Of a DNA stretch of 64,000 bases, positions 49,118 to 61,803 are shown one piece after another. This DNA is from Ilex aquifolium (lineage: Eukaryota > Streptophyta > Magnoliopsida > Aquifoliales > Aquifoliaceae). How positions within the stretch are numbered: position 1 is the stretch's first letter; every line of letters starts with the position of its first letter. The notes beneath the pieces were generated by a model. It did no database searches. It was given only the letters and a program-made list of their open reading frames with translations, and was not told where the DNA came from. The position numbers and the translations under genes are program-made. The stretch lies in contig OX637393.1 of the NCBI GenBank assembly GCA_951799425.1, positions 7,634,244-7,698,243 on the forward strand. Reading direction: 5' to 3'.

Positions 49118-49961
49118 GGGCATCCATGAAAATGTTATTTAAAATAGTTACTTAAAATATATTTAAATATTATATTATTTATTTTAATTAATATCTATTT
49201 TAACTAACTATTTTAACTAACTTTCAATAATAAAATTTAAAAAATAATAATTCAACTATATATTATATAAATTTAATCAATTATGGACTACAAGAGTAAA
49301 TATCATAAAAGATGGGCTACAAGAGTAAATATCATAAAATATTTTGGGGGTTTTGTTAGATTTTTTTGGGGTTTTGCTGGATTTTTTAAGGGGTTTTATT
49401 AGATTTTGGGGGCGTTTGCTGAATTTTTTGGGAATTTTACTGAATTTTTTGGGGGAATTTTGTTGGATTTTTGTACTACCTTCTTGATCTTCTCATACAA
49501 AACCCACCGATAAAAATACAGATGATAAAATCCCCAAATTCATACGAACCCAGAAATGATCTAAAACAGATCTACGAATCAAACAAATCCTAACTATTTC
49601 AAATCCACAAACGCTATCTATCAGATGGTGAAGACGATGGATAGGTTGAAGTCAAACACGATCTGTGAGACATAGAGACCATACCGGTGGAGCCTTTAGT
49701 CCAATCGGTGGAGCCTTTAGTCCAGTCGATGGAGCCTTCAGTGAGCTTCGGGTCTGTGGAACTTTAGTGAGAGAGAGAGAGAGAAAATGTGAGGAGGAAA
49801 TTGGCGCCAGCGAGGGATAAGTGGCTCGCTAAAACCAGCGAGTGGAAAGGGGATTATGGGAAATAGATAGTGGAATAGATAGCTTGTTGGAGTCAGATTT
49901 TAGGGAAAAGCTATCTAAAATAGCTAAGATGGGTTGTTTAACTAGCCTGTTGGAGTTGCTC
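49118..49961. mobile_element. Harbinger-like element upstream of LARP6
   Basis: 844 bp, flanked by TAA on both sides (49115-49117, 49962-49964). Ends GGGCATCCATGAAAATG and (reversed) GAGCAACTCCAACAGGC are loosely inverted, followed by TTTAAAATAG/TAGTTAAACA-type words. It contains a run of G/T-rich repeats, each with ATTTTTTGGGG and TTTTGCTGRA words (49340-49475). It starts 179 bp upstream of the LARP6 start codon and about 60 bp from its TATA box. Confidence 0.6.
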
Positions 49962-49969
49962 TAAGATCG

Positions 49970-51530
49970 CTTAAACTGCCCATCAATAATAATATAGGTC
50001 GGGTCAGAATTCAATATATCATATAAGATAAATTTCAATTACACCCCTTCTAATTTATTATATCTTCAAAGACACCTCTTTATTATCCAAAACATTGATT
50101 TGAATCTAATCCATGGTTTATATCTAATAATCCAAAATTTTAATCCAATTTGAATAACATAATTTAACTAAAATTTAGCGAATTATATCTAATTTTTTTC
50201 AAATAATCACTTAATTTCTTTAGTATTTATGTAAAAATGTATACATATTTTTCATATTGAATCATAATCGGATTGGATATAGGTATATTTAAATCCAAAT
50301 TCATGAAATATAAGATAGTTGATTTGGGTTCAGATTATTGTTAAAAAATTTCAATCTATATCCGATAGATTCAGAACAAAATTCGATCCATTGATAGACT
50401 TATTAACATTCGATCCAATAGTGACCTAATTTTTTTTTTTTTTGTCAGTATAGTGACCTAATTGAAATTGTGTATTATTATGTATATATTTAGAAAATGA
50501 AATAGATATGATTATTTAATGAACTTTAATTAAAATTTACACAATTTATTAAAATTCAATTTAACTGAATTATTTTAGAGTGATGCAATTGGTGGGTGTT
50601 GGTGCTCATGGATAGGGGGAGAGGAGGGGGGGTGTTTGTGTGGTGGTGGTGTGATGTTGGTGGCGGTGCATGCCCTATGTATTGTTATACTAAAAATAAT
50701 TATGTAGGTGAAAAATTCACTTGAAAACAAAAATCTACGAGACTTCGTGTAGACAACTAATCCGCTAAAGTTTAAATCATTTACAAGACACCAAAGACTT
50801 ATATTCCAACCAATTACCTTTGGTTAGATGCTTTCTTCATCTTGATACTCCACTCTGAAAGCCAATCACGAATCAAATGCATAATATACCTTGCACCATT
50901 GAAGCAATCCACCTCCTCAAGCTTCACTTGGAATTCACCAAAACAAAAACAAAGTATTAAGGTTTGTGAACACCTAATAGTTAGTTCTCTCGAGGAACAT
51001 AATTTACGTGACAGAGAGTCTATGAAGGAATCCTAGCTTTCACCAAATTGTTACATTATTTAGTTTTAGCTAGGGTTGTTCACCTGAGCCAACAGGTAAA
51101 AAATAGTGCATTCTATCTTTCCGAATCGATCAATTACGGAAGACCAATTTCTTGGCCGACTCTACCCGATCGAGGGTAGTGTTTTGAGCCGAATTCCGTC
51201 TAAAAAATCTGCTCGGAAGTTGGGTAGGAATGCGGAATATTTCACATATTTTCTGTTTTTAAATTATTATTTTTGAGTCATTTTAACAACTCAATTACTA
51301 AATTTTTGGGCTATTTTTATAATTAAGCTATTAAAAGGAAAATTTGGAGGTCTGTCCCTTTTGTGAACTTGTTTGGTGATAAGTCCATCAAAGAAATTTG
51401 TTTAATATTAAGTTCATTTTGATCTCTATTGTCTAAATTACCCCTGATAGTTATGTTTAATTAAAACAAATTTAAAAATTAACAACTCTTAAATTTTAGG
51501 AGTTTGACTAACATTAAAATTTTCTCTCTC
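49970..51530. other. Spacer without a gene
   Basis: AT-rich spacer with a GT/GGTG-rich stretch (50590-50680). A block at 50700-51050 has more balanced composition, but I recognise no protein or element in it. Confidence 0.5.
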
Positions 51531-51535
51531 TTATA

Positions 51536-52039
51536 TCTATCTATATCCATATATATATATAATAAAATAGAGCTGAGTTTGAATTTTGGAGACAAAGAGA
51601 GGTTTAGATCGTTTTGAGACAAAACATAAACACATCCAACGGACAACAGACAACGTAATCCCAACATAAAAGACGGTTTAGATCATCTCATAAATACTGA
51701 TCCGACGATCTACAGTGAGTACTGAATTTTGTTTTCATGTCTAATAACATTTCATTTTTTAATTATCAGGGCTTTTAACTTTCCTCAAATCTCTCTTCCT
51801 CATTCCTTTATAACCATCGATTAATCCCAATTTTCTTGACTCACACCTCTCTTTCATTCCTTTATTCAAGGGGGTCTACGTGTAATTTATTAACAAATAT
51901 ATGTACAACAGAGGTCTAAGTGTTACACGCGTACAAACCTTAGAGGATCTGTGTGTAATATTTCAAATGTCGGGGTCTACGTGTAATTTATTAACAAACC
52001 TTAGGAAGTTTGAGTGTAATTCTCCCTTCTTTTTATAGA
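51536..52039 (+). mobile_element. 5' part of a Helitron
   Basis: A stretch starting TCTATCTATATCC and holding AATAAAATAGAGCTGAGTTT (about 51561) is followed by about 150 bp nearly identical to the first 160 bp of the complete Helitron that begins at 52040. No CTAG end with a hairpin is seen before 52040, so the second Helitron either landed inside this one or is a terminal duplication. Confidence 0.5.
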
Positions 52040-54798
52040 TCTATATAATAAAGTAGAACTGAGTTTGAATTTTGGAGACAAAGAGAGGTCCAGATCGTTT
52101 TGAGACAAAACATAAATACATCCAACGGACAACGGACAATGTAATTCCAACATAAAAGACGGCTCAGATCATCTCATAAATACTGATCTAACGGTCTACA
52201 GTTAGTCTTAAATTTCTTTTCCCGCCCATGAAATAGCCTCTCATCGTAAGACTCTACACTCCTATCTCTCATACGTTTCTATCTCTCTCATACAGAATCT
52301 CTCTCCTCAACCCATATTTAACAATTCAAATCTTGCTTCTCATCATAGAACTCTACAGTCTACACTTTTTTTATCCCTCATATGTATGTTATCTCTCTTA
52401 CCTCTTTTCTTAATGTTTTTGTCTCCAGACATCTCTCTTCTCTCTTTTATCCCAGTCTCCCTTCTCCAACGTAAATGCAACTTCTCTTTCCTCTCCCCAT
52501 CTCTCTTCTCTCTTATTTTCCATCTCTTATAGTCGCTGTCGGCGCCACCAATAGCAACCTGAACGAAGTAGCCACCGCTATCCCGCCACCCAATAGATAT
52601 CGCGATGCAACCATTCATCGCCAATAGCATCGCAACGCTAACAGGCACCGTGATCTATAGTCGACCTGGTATGCCTCCCTCTCCACCCATCTCTCAAGGT
52701 TTGTGTTTATATGTGATATCGTTTGTTTAGGGGTCGGGGTCAGTTCGATTGATGGAAGATTTGGTTGTAAATTTTGGGTTTATGGCCAGGTAGTACCAAT
52801 GTTTGGAGATTTTAGGGTTTTTAATTCCTATTTGTTTAAAGTGTAGCAATCTTCTTTGATTGCGAATCTATTTTCTTTCAATGAATTTGTGTTGATTTTG
52901 GCTCCATTATGAGTACTGATCTGACAAAGTGTTTTTAGGTTTTTATTGAATGTCATGTATTCCACTCTGATTCATAATATCAATCCGTCATAAAGCCCCC
53001 ATGGCGCTGTATATGACAATTTTATGAGCCCTAGAATATGAAGTGGAGAGCTACAAATTTGATTCAATCAGGAATTGGATATCTGATGTGATCAAAGACT
53101 GAAAATCTAATCTAATCCGAAAACAATGAATATGGGTGCTTATACATTTTACATTTGTATAAAAGTGGGCATAAGCTCTATTACTTCTGCTTTGTGAGAA
53201 CTCTTTCTAATCTTCTTGATCATGTATATAACGACTTTTTGGTCAAAATGTTTCGTCCGTGGACATAGGCTTTTGAGTCGAATCACATAATTCTACGTTT
53301 TTATGTGTCAATTTTACTTTTTTTTTTTTTTTTGTTTTGTTATGATGAATGGAATTTAATGAAAAAGAAGCAAATATTGTGATCATCCTCCCCCTTATCA
53401 ATTGTATTTTCAGTCTTCACTACTATCCTGTTAGAGGATACTTCTTATGTTCTGCTGATATGGGCCTGTTCAAAATGTTTGAATAGGCATTGGCATCACT
53501 CAGTCTGGTACTGTAATCTCCTCAAAATCATGTTACTTCACCATAACTAAGTATTTGATAAATTATAATGGTAAAACATCATCGGTAGGTAAGAGTTAGC
53601 CTGTAAGAAAAAAGAAAAAAAAAAGGCAACGTAATAGACCAGACAGACAGGGTCTAGGGAGTGTCACATATATATAAACTTATCCTGATTAACGGAGAGA
53701 CTGTTTATGTGAATTCGAACCTATGTGTGACACTACAGTCACAGTGGAGTTACGACAATGATTTGTTATAAAAATTAATATTGAGGTGGGGCCTATGTCT
53801 TTTGCAATAACCATCACAATTCCTATATTTCATTATTATCCTTGAATGTCGATGAAATATTTTTTTTATAAGTTCCCCTTTTAAACAAAAGGGCAATTAT
53901 GTTCTGTTAGCTAGGTGTTGCTTTTCCTTTGTGACATGCTTCTTCTTTAGGTTGTTATTGAATGTCAACAAAATGTCTAAATAAAAACCAGAACACCGGA
54001 AAAATTGACAATTAACTTTTAAGTTGATTTGAATTTTTTTTTTCAGGAAACTTTTGCCAAAATCAAATGAAATGGGGTTCATTTCAGCATAGTGTGAGTA
54101 ATAAAGTGTAAAGGTAAAAACATTTGTATAGAATTAAAATACTGTTTTGCCGAATTGCTCATTCGACCAACATATTATATTGGAAAAACTTTCGTGGATG
54201 AAAATTAGGAGGTTTGTGTATATTTTTATCATTCTACTGTTTGACCTTGCAATTTTTGTTTCTTTTTTTTTAATCAGTTTCTTTATTTGTAGTCGTGCAT
54301 GCTTCACTAAATTGTATGCACCTAGCTTTGTGTAGTTCATTCAAGAGTTTCAATTACTAATTTAGGGAGTTTTTGGTTATTATTTGGTTGCTTAGTTGCC
54401 ACTATGACTACTTTAATCAAGCTTAATGGGTTTTATAGTTATTCAAGAGTAAAAATTGATGTTTAATCAAGCCTAGAATTTTTTGTTGTTCCATGGAGGA
54501 AATGATATTGCATTGCTATAAATAATTCTCCTCTATGTAATATTATAAGATGAAATGTGTATACGTGATGATCGTGAGTATTGAGTTATTATGTGCAGAT
54601 TTAATAGGGTTGAAAATATTGACGTGATAGTCAATTATGGTTATTTAAGTTCAGCTCAATTAGTATTTGTGGGTTCTATGATTTTTTTTTTTTTGTTACT
54701 AAATTTTTTTTCCTATTTGCTAATTTTTGTGGGTTTGATTTTTTATTCGAGCTATTTTGTTGTGTCACACAGTGCCTTCAGGCACGGGCATTAGCTAG
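52040..54798 (+). mobile_element. Helitron, 2.76 kb, non-autonomous
   Basis: Begins TCTATATAATAAAGTAG after an A and ends GGGCATTAGCTAG before a T. A GTGCC-TTCA-GGCAC hairpin lies at 54772-54785, 9 bp before CTAG. These are canonical Helitron ends. No Rep/helicase words were seen. The interior (52500-54750) has ordinary composition and might contain captured host DNA, but I recognise no gene in it. Same family as the 478-bp copy in MraY intron 7. Confidence 0.8.
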
Positions 54799-55108
54799 TA
54801 CTATTATAAAAGAGAGTAACACGAGATTCAAACCCATGATGTTTTTTTTAGGGCAAATTTCACTTTGTACCCTGAAAGATTACTAAATTTTCACTTCATA
54901 TCCTGAAAGATAAAAATTCTCATATTGCACCCTGAAAGAAATAAAACGGTAGCAATTAGGTCCAACATCTAACTGCCGTTGAATTTACCGTCTATTTTTT
55001 GATCACGTGCAAAACACGTGATAACGTATAAGGGTAAGGTTGTAAATGAACAAGGTAATCTCTCATGTGAATTACACATGACACCACCTCGGTGCTTGAA
55101 ATCGATCA

Positions 55109-57438
55109 TGTGACGCCCCAAAATCCGGGGGTTCGTTGATTACTCATCAACGCGCGGAATATCCGTAGACATCGAGTAACTCGATATCGCGCCATTATGC
55201 CCCATTTACCGGGGTCCATAATTGAACAAAAATTCGGGTAGAGTCTCCTTTGCACGGGGACCCCTACCCAAAAATACAATTTGTGCATCATACAATCACA
55301 AGACTCATCCGAGGTCCAATATTCAACATTGACCACACCGGATCCATTTATAAGTAAACATTGACCACGCCGGATCCATTTATCCATATAAAAACGTGCA
55401 AGGTTATATTAAAAATAGTCCAGAAATATGGAGTTTTGAGAAAACCTACCCAAACTCATATCAAACTCATACATCATGAAATTTACATTCAAAACAGTTC
55501 ATGTGAGTCCCATTATGACTATTTCCAAATATTTATATGCTCAAAATCATAATTTTCACAATGATTTTACAAGAACTCAAAATAAAGCCACATCTCGGCT
55601 TTTCTTCCTCCTTAAGTGCCTGAGTGAGTGCCGTCCATCGGCGTATAACCCGCACCTAAAATATTTTCCTGTATAGGGTGAGCAACTTTCAATAGAGTAT
55701 CTCCTACAGAGGCTACTCCCCACCCTAGATGCATATGAAATGTCACATGCAACAATCAATTATTCAAAACATTCCACTCAAGAATATGCATTTAATGATA
55801 GAAATCCTATGCCATGCCATGAAATGAGACGAGACGAGACTCACGCAACTTCGACCCGAGTCCTCACCGACTCCCACAACACAATGCAATGCACATGTGT
55901 AATGAATCCGTCAATTAACGAAAATACATCCAATGATTGTTTGAAATAAAAGTTATGTATTTATAAAACCAAATCATTGTGGATGTTACCCATTGAATGA
56001 GTGTTTTATAAACAAAATCTTGTGTCTTTGTTGGGCAATGTATTTTGGTATCATAACCGCCGGTTCCGTACACCATCACACTTTTCCGGAATTTCACCTC
56101 AGGGGAGAGTATGAACCAAGTAGCCGGGTTTTGCACCCGAGGGAGAGTCTAGCCCTTCTTGCTATACCCGACACGAGTTTTCCATGCATGCAACCGTGCG
56201 ACTCAGTCGGATCTTCAACCCAACTTTCCCGAGCCCACTATCAACCAACAAGTATGATGTTTGATTAAACCATGCACCCACACACCCACACTCATGTATA
56301 AAGCCATGAATGTGATGCCTCCATACATATGCAATGTAATGAACCATTGCACTACCAACGTTATGCTCCATATGTAATGAGTGTCATATGAGCAAATTTA
56401 ACCACATATCATGTCCCATATGTAATGAATGTCATGGATCAATTTAACCATACATATCAACATGTATCATGGACAATTATATCATATGCATATAATCTCC
56501 AAAAAAAAATTCATCACAATATCAATATATTAATACACATATATCAACATTTCATACTTAACACAATCATAAGCTTGCTATTTCATAATTATGCCAATAA
56601 TATATTTTATTACAAAAGCACATATAAACACATAACATCCCCCATAACAGCCCACATAACAGCCCATAAAACAGCCCCAAAACAGTCCATATAACAGCCC
56701 CACATTTCCTATGGACACCATAGGATGAAAATAAACCAAAGTAGGAGGGAACCCTATCTCAAATGAAGTGTGGAGACTTCAAAAACACCAACCAAACCTC
56801 AAGACCTTGATTTTCCAAAAATCTCCCCTTTGGATCTTCGGTGAAATTCCTTATTTTTGGTGTGGTTGCGTAGCCCTCGTCGATGTGATCGACTTTAGTT
56901 CTTGGCACGACAGATTCCGACCGAAGGAACTCCGAGAATCGACGAAAGAAAATTTATTTTCTCTCTTTTCTCTCCCTCTTTCTCCCCAACGTTGAAGGCT
57001 GATCTTCAGCAGAGATATCTCCCAAAATATCTAATTTGAGTCCCTATTTATAATTTTCAAGGCTTGGCTCTCGTTGCGCCAAGTGTCCCCCACTTATTCG
57101 GGTCTGTTTTCGCTTCGAAACGATTAATTTCGTCCCGGTTTAAGTTCAAATTATTTTATATTAAATTTATTTAAATTATTTTTTAACTTTCAAAATTTTC
57201 TTAAAAATTTCGTTTTTGGGGGTCACCGAACCGTCGCCTTGAAAAACGTGAAAAATCTGACTATCTCGAAATCTGACGAAATTTGTCTGGGTAACTAGAT
57301 TTCGCGAGACGAATCCAACAGTGAGGTCCGTTTCGTCATCCGAGATCTAGAAAATTTCAAGTTTGCAACCCGTATTGTAGTGACAATTTACCATTTTACC
57401 CCTTTTTGTAAAAAAATCAAATTTACTCGGGTTTTACA
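55109..57438 (+). repeat. Gypsy solo LTR nested in the MULE
   Basis: 2330 bp, starts TGTGACGCCCCAAAATCC and ends CGGGTTTTACA, flanked by a perfect 5-bp duplication GATCA (55104-55108, 57439-57443). It has a TATA-like TATTTATAATT near 57045. Likely the same long-LTR Gypsy lineage as 25770-28021. The intact duplication implies it is younger than the MULE and younger than that second copy. Confidence 0.8.
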
Positions 57439-57964
57439 GATCAACTATAGCCTTGACATTTTGAGAGTATTGAGAGTGAAAGAAAGATGAAGAGGTAACA
57501 TGATTCTCTTCTAGGGCTTCGCAGTCAAAGAAAGAGGTTGTGTATATTCTCTACAAACAGTTTACAGACTTGGTGGGTTGATTCTGTACTAGTTCTGCTG
57601 CTTGATTCAAAAAATTTCGTGATCGCTGAGGGAGGATACCAACGATTTACAGACTCATTGGGATGCACCATGCTATGGTAATCGTATTTTTTGTGTTTAT
57701 TTTTCTATTGTGTTTGGAATATGGGGTTTATTCTGGTATGTTTGTGAGTATATTGTTGGGACCAATTTTTCTATGTGGGTTTGTGTGTTTGTTATTTTAT
57801 TACTATTTTTCTATTGTGTTTGCATTGTGTGGTTCATTGTTGGGATGTTTGTGGCCCTATTGTGGAGACCAATTTTTCTCTGCAAGTTTGTGTGTGTTGT
57901 TATTTTGTTACTTTTTTTCAATTGTGGTGTATATCATATTAACAGTGTGTAGCTTGTTGGTCAT

Positions 57965-60209
57965 TTGGTGGTACATGCAGATCATTCTTCTGAATATTTT
58001 ACTATCAGATTGCATCATGGTAATAGATTGGAACATTTGGATGATAGAGCATATATTGGTGGGAAGGTCAATCACATTGATATGTGTCATGCTGATGAGA
58101 TTTCATTGATTGAGTTGGATAGTATGTTAAAGGATACTATGAGATTGTATGCTGATGAGATTTCATTAGGATTTTATGAGATTAATAAATTCTATCATAG
58201 ATCTGGGCATGGATGGAGGGTGTTAGAAAATGATGTGCAGGTCTTGGACATTATCAATTGGCTTGATAAAGATAGAGTAACTGATATTTATGTTGACCAT
58301 ATTAATCAAAGTCAGGTTGAATCAAAGTGTGGTACCATACAACAAGAAGTTGGAGTTGAGACTGACCATGTTCATGAGCAATGTTCAAAATGAAGTGGTG
58401 ATGGGGATATGAATGAGAGGGACTCATACTCAAAAGGGTTGTCATCAGACTATGAATATTTTTATGATACTGAGTATGACATCATTGATGATCAATTATA
58501 TGAGACATTTGTTGATAAGAATGTTGAATTTGTTGGTCTTAACAAGGAGATAGGGAAAGGGGTTGACAAAGGGAAAGGTGTTGAGAGTGATAGAGGCACA
58601 ACAATGGATGTTAATAATGATTTTTATGGTGAAGACTATGACACTGAAGAGTTATTAAGTCGTAGTGGTTCATCATCATATGACGAAGAAGGAGAAAATT
58701 GTAAGAGACAGAGGGTGAAGTATCCACAGTTTAATGCAAAGTCTGATATGGTTGACCCACAGTTTAAGCTAGGTTTGTTGTTCAAAATAGCTGCTAAATT
58801 TAGAGCTGCAGTTATGCGACATGCTAAGTCTTCAAGAATTGTTGACTTTCGTAATGCCATGGAGGAGTTACGAAGTGTTGATGAATTTGCCTATCAATGG
58901 TTGTGTGAAAAGGTCACCAATAAATTGGTCTAGGTCCCATTTTAGTACATTACCCAAATGTGACATGCTACTCAATAATTTGTGTAAGAGCTTCAATGCT
59001 TGTATTGTAGAGGCTAGGGACAAACCTATCTTAACAATGCTTGAAAATATAAGAGTTTGACTTATGGAAAGAAAACATCGACAGAGAGATTCAATTAAGA
59101 AGTATAAAGCTTCCTAGGATTCAAAAGAGATTAGAAGTAATTAAAATTGAGTCAGCAGCTTTCATTTCTACATGGAATGGGGATGAAAAGTTTGAAGTTG
59201 TGAGGATGAGTGGAGACCAAGCAACAACCAACATAAAAGATAGGACTTGTAGTTGTAGGAAGTGAGACTTAACAGGAATCTCCTGTAAACATGCTGTGTC
59301 TACCCTCGACTACTTAGGTTTGTCAGCAGAGGATCATGTGGTTGATTGGTACAAGGTTGAAACATTCCTCAAGTGTTACAGTCAACTGATGAGTCATATT
59401 AATGGGAAGGAATTTTGGCCCAAAACAAGTTATGCCACTCTCATTCCCTTTAATCAAACCACAAGACCTGGTAGGCCCAAGAAGGCAAGAAGGAGAGAGA
59501 ATGATGAACTTGCCAAAGGCGTGAAGTGGAGAAGGAAATACAAAGCAATCATATGTGGAACTTGTGGTCAAGCTGGTCACAACAAGAGGAAGTGCAAGGT
59601 GGTCACAACATCCAGTGGCGTAGATACATCAAGTTGTGTAGACATAGCCCCTCCACATCATGCAGATAATTTACCAGTAAGTTTTTTTTGAAACAGAATT
59701 TTTATCTGCAATTGGTTTATTTTTATTAACATTAACCTTTGTACATTTCATGGTCAGGTGACAACTATGGAAAATGCATCACAAAGTGGTTCAAGGTCAA
59801 GCCCTGATGCTCCTCAATATAAATCTATAAAGGGCAGATAAAAGTTACCTGTAAGACATGAACTACATTCTTTCAATTAATAATTATAAAATTTAACTAA
59901 TAGTTGTTTTTCTTTAATAGATTAGAAGGAAAAAAAATACATCATGTCTCTCAACTAGCCAACCCTAAGCTACTCAACCACAAACTGCGTCATCACAACC
60001 TGCTTGGAGGCCAACACAAAAAACTTCAACACCACCTGTGTGGAGGCCACCCTAATCTGGTGGAACACAACCTATCCTACCCAAGCAAACCAAGTCAACA
60101 CCAGCCCCTACACAACACTCCAACTCTGCACTAGTTCCTACACAACACTCCAACTTAGCCAAGAAAGTGTGGAAGACAAACAATGTAGTGGGGACACAGT
60201 GAAAATCTA
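57965..60209 (+). pseudogene. MULE transposase (MuDR family), decayed
   Basis: Parts in order: a PB1-like N-terminal domain (57965-58330, with GGKVNHIDMCHADEISLIEL); an acidic linker (58409-58720); a MuDR-type segment (about 58735-58830, VDPQFKLGLLF); then directly the post-catalytic segment WSRSHFSTLPKCDMLLNN (58925-59045). The DDE core of about 250 residues between them is missing. A SWIM zinc finger (CSCRK...GISCKHA, 59248-59295), a CCHC knuckle (CGTCGQAGHNKRKC, 59557-59598) and a Pro/Thr-rich tail follow. Breaks include an in-frame TGA at 58391, a +1 shift near 58925 and a TGA within the SWIM finger at 59263. A GT-AG intron (about 59674-59757) is plausible. Confidence 0.85.
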
Positions 60210-61493
60210 GGGCCTTTTGTGATTTTTGGGATGTACTGTTAATGAATTATGAAATTAGTTAATAGGGGTAAAACTCAGCAGTCACTTTTTATATCTCACT
60301 GCAGCTCTTTTAGTTGATATGTTGCAGCTACACAATTAGTTTTTGTTATGGGGGTGTATCTAAATGCAACTATTTTTGCATGAAGTTAATGAATGGTGGA
60401 TATATTTTTTTGTCCGAGTGTTATTTTGTGTTATTAAGAAAATGGATGTATCTGAATACAACTGCAAATGGAACTATGTTTGAACCAACACCATCCAAAT
60501 AAAAAATCCTTCATTGCATTACATAACACAAAATCCAGTTTACATTGCATAATACATAATCCACTAGTAGATTTGATACAAATAACTCTAACTTGATCAC
60601 ATTGGCTTCCAAAATATGCATTATCCAGTGATAGATTTGATACAAAATAGCTTCAACTTGATCACATTAACTTCCAAAACAGGTTTGAACCAATAGAAAT
60701 TCACAATAGCTCCAAGCTTGTTATGTCTCCATTTGAAACCTGTCCATCTGGAGTGTGTTCATAATCACCCATGTAGCAATGCAGCACCACCATGACAAAC
60801 CAAGAACCAACAAGGCAGAACCAAAACATTCTACCCCTTGCTCTGCTTCTCTCAAACTGTTCTTTTAAACGGGTAACACAACGCAACAAACTGAGTATAA
60901 TTTGGCGTGATCGGTTACATATCGAGGGGTCGATCCATAGAAAGTAACTACATGGACCACCAACCTATGAGTTTATAATTGATAAAAAATTAGAAAATCA
61001 CACAATACATAGAGAAATATACTGTCATTTTAATTTCAGTTTGTTGTAAAAAAAAATTTCTTGTTCAATCTTTATCAGAAAAATAGAAATTTTAAATACA
61101 AAAATCACATATAAAATCAACAAATATTTCATGTATATGGATATGTACTTGACCAGCTGATTAAAACAAAAAATCTTATGAACAAAAAGGGAAACAAAAG
61201 AACTTTTATGGGAAATTCAATCACCGAATTATCTCATTTTTTGCGCAATTGATAAACCTTCTTCTAGGTTTAAATCCGTCCAAGAGGTCTTTGTTACAGC
61301 TCTACGGCCACAGTAACATAATGCTTGCATTTTCCTCTCTTCTTCCACCTCCCAATTTGTGTATGTTATTCTTGCCCTAATTCAATAGCTCTCTGCATAC
61401 AGGTTTAGCATTTAGGTCTTAAATGTAGAAGACAATCACTGTACAATATTTGAGTGCCAAAATGGTTTATTTACAACCTTACCCTTCTACGTT

Positions 61494-61514
61494 ATCACGT
61501 GTTTTGCACGTGAT
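61494..61514. promoter_or_regulatory. Paired G-boxes in the MULE right TIR
   Basis: CACGTG at 61496-61501 and 61507-61512 within a short palindrome, about 300 bp upstream of the prefoldin 6 ATG. CACGTG is the known core bound by plant bZIP and bHLH factors. An effect on this gene is inference. Confidence 0.4.
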
Positions 61515-61803
61515 CAAAAAACAGACAGTAAACTCAACGGCGGTTAGGTGTTGGACCTAATTGCTACCGTTTTATTTCTTTTAAGGTGCAATATGAGAAT
61601 TTTTATTTTTCAAGGTGTAAAATGAGAATTTAGCAATATTTCAGAGTGCAAAGTGAAATTTGTCCTTTTTTTTAAGTCCAATAAAGGGACAATGACCATG
61701 GCCAACCACTGGCCTCAATTTTTTAAGTGAGTTTGAATGAGCTTATACGGTGTTCGTTCTCAAGTTGAAAACTCAAAGGTAATCGAAGAAGAGAAACACA
61801 GCA

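Larger units (their letters stand above)
54851..61665. mobile_element. Mutator-like element (MULE) with long TIRs
   Basis: 6815 bp bounded by inverted repeats of about 200 bp (54851-55056 and 61470-61665, nearly 90% alike by eye). They start GGGCAAATTTCACTTTG and GGACAAATTTCACTTTG. A perfect 9-bp target duplication TTTTTTTTA flanks it (54842-54850, 61666-61674), the size known for MULEs. Each TIR contains two CACGTG sites in a small palindrome (55004-55020, 61496-61512). A decayed transposase gene lies at 57965-60209 and a solo LTR is nested at 55109-57438. The catalytic core is lost, so it cannot move on its own. Confidence 0.92.

Noticed and set aside
57663-58109. Strongly hydrophobic frame starting MHHAMVIVFF, like a small membrane protein
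   Set aside because: It lies in the T-rich leader/intron before the MULE transposase and overlaps the PB1-like domain in another frame; composition explains it.
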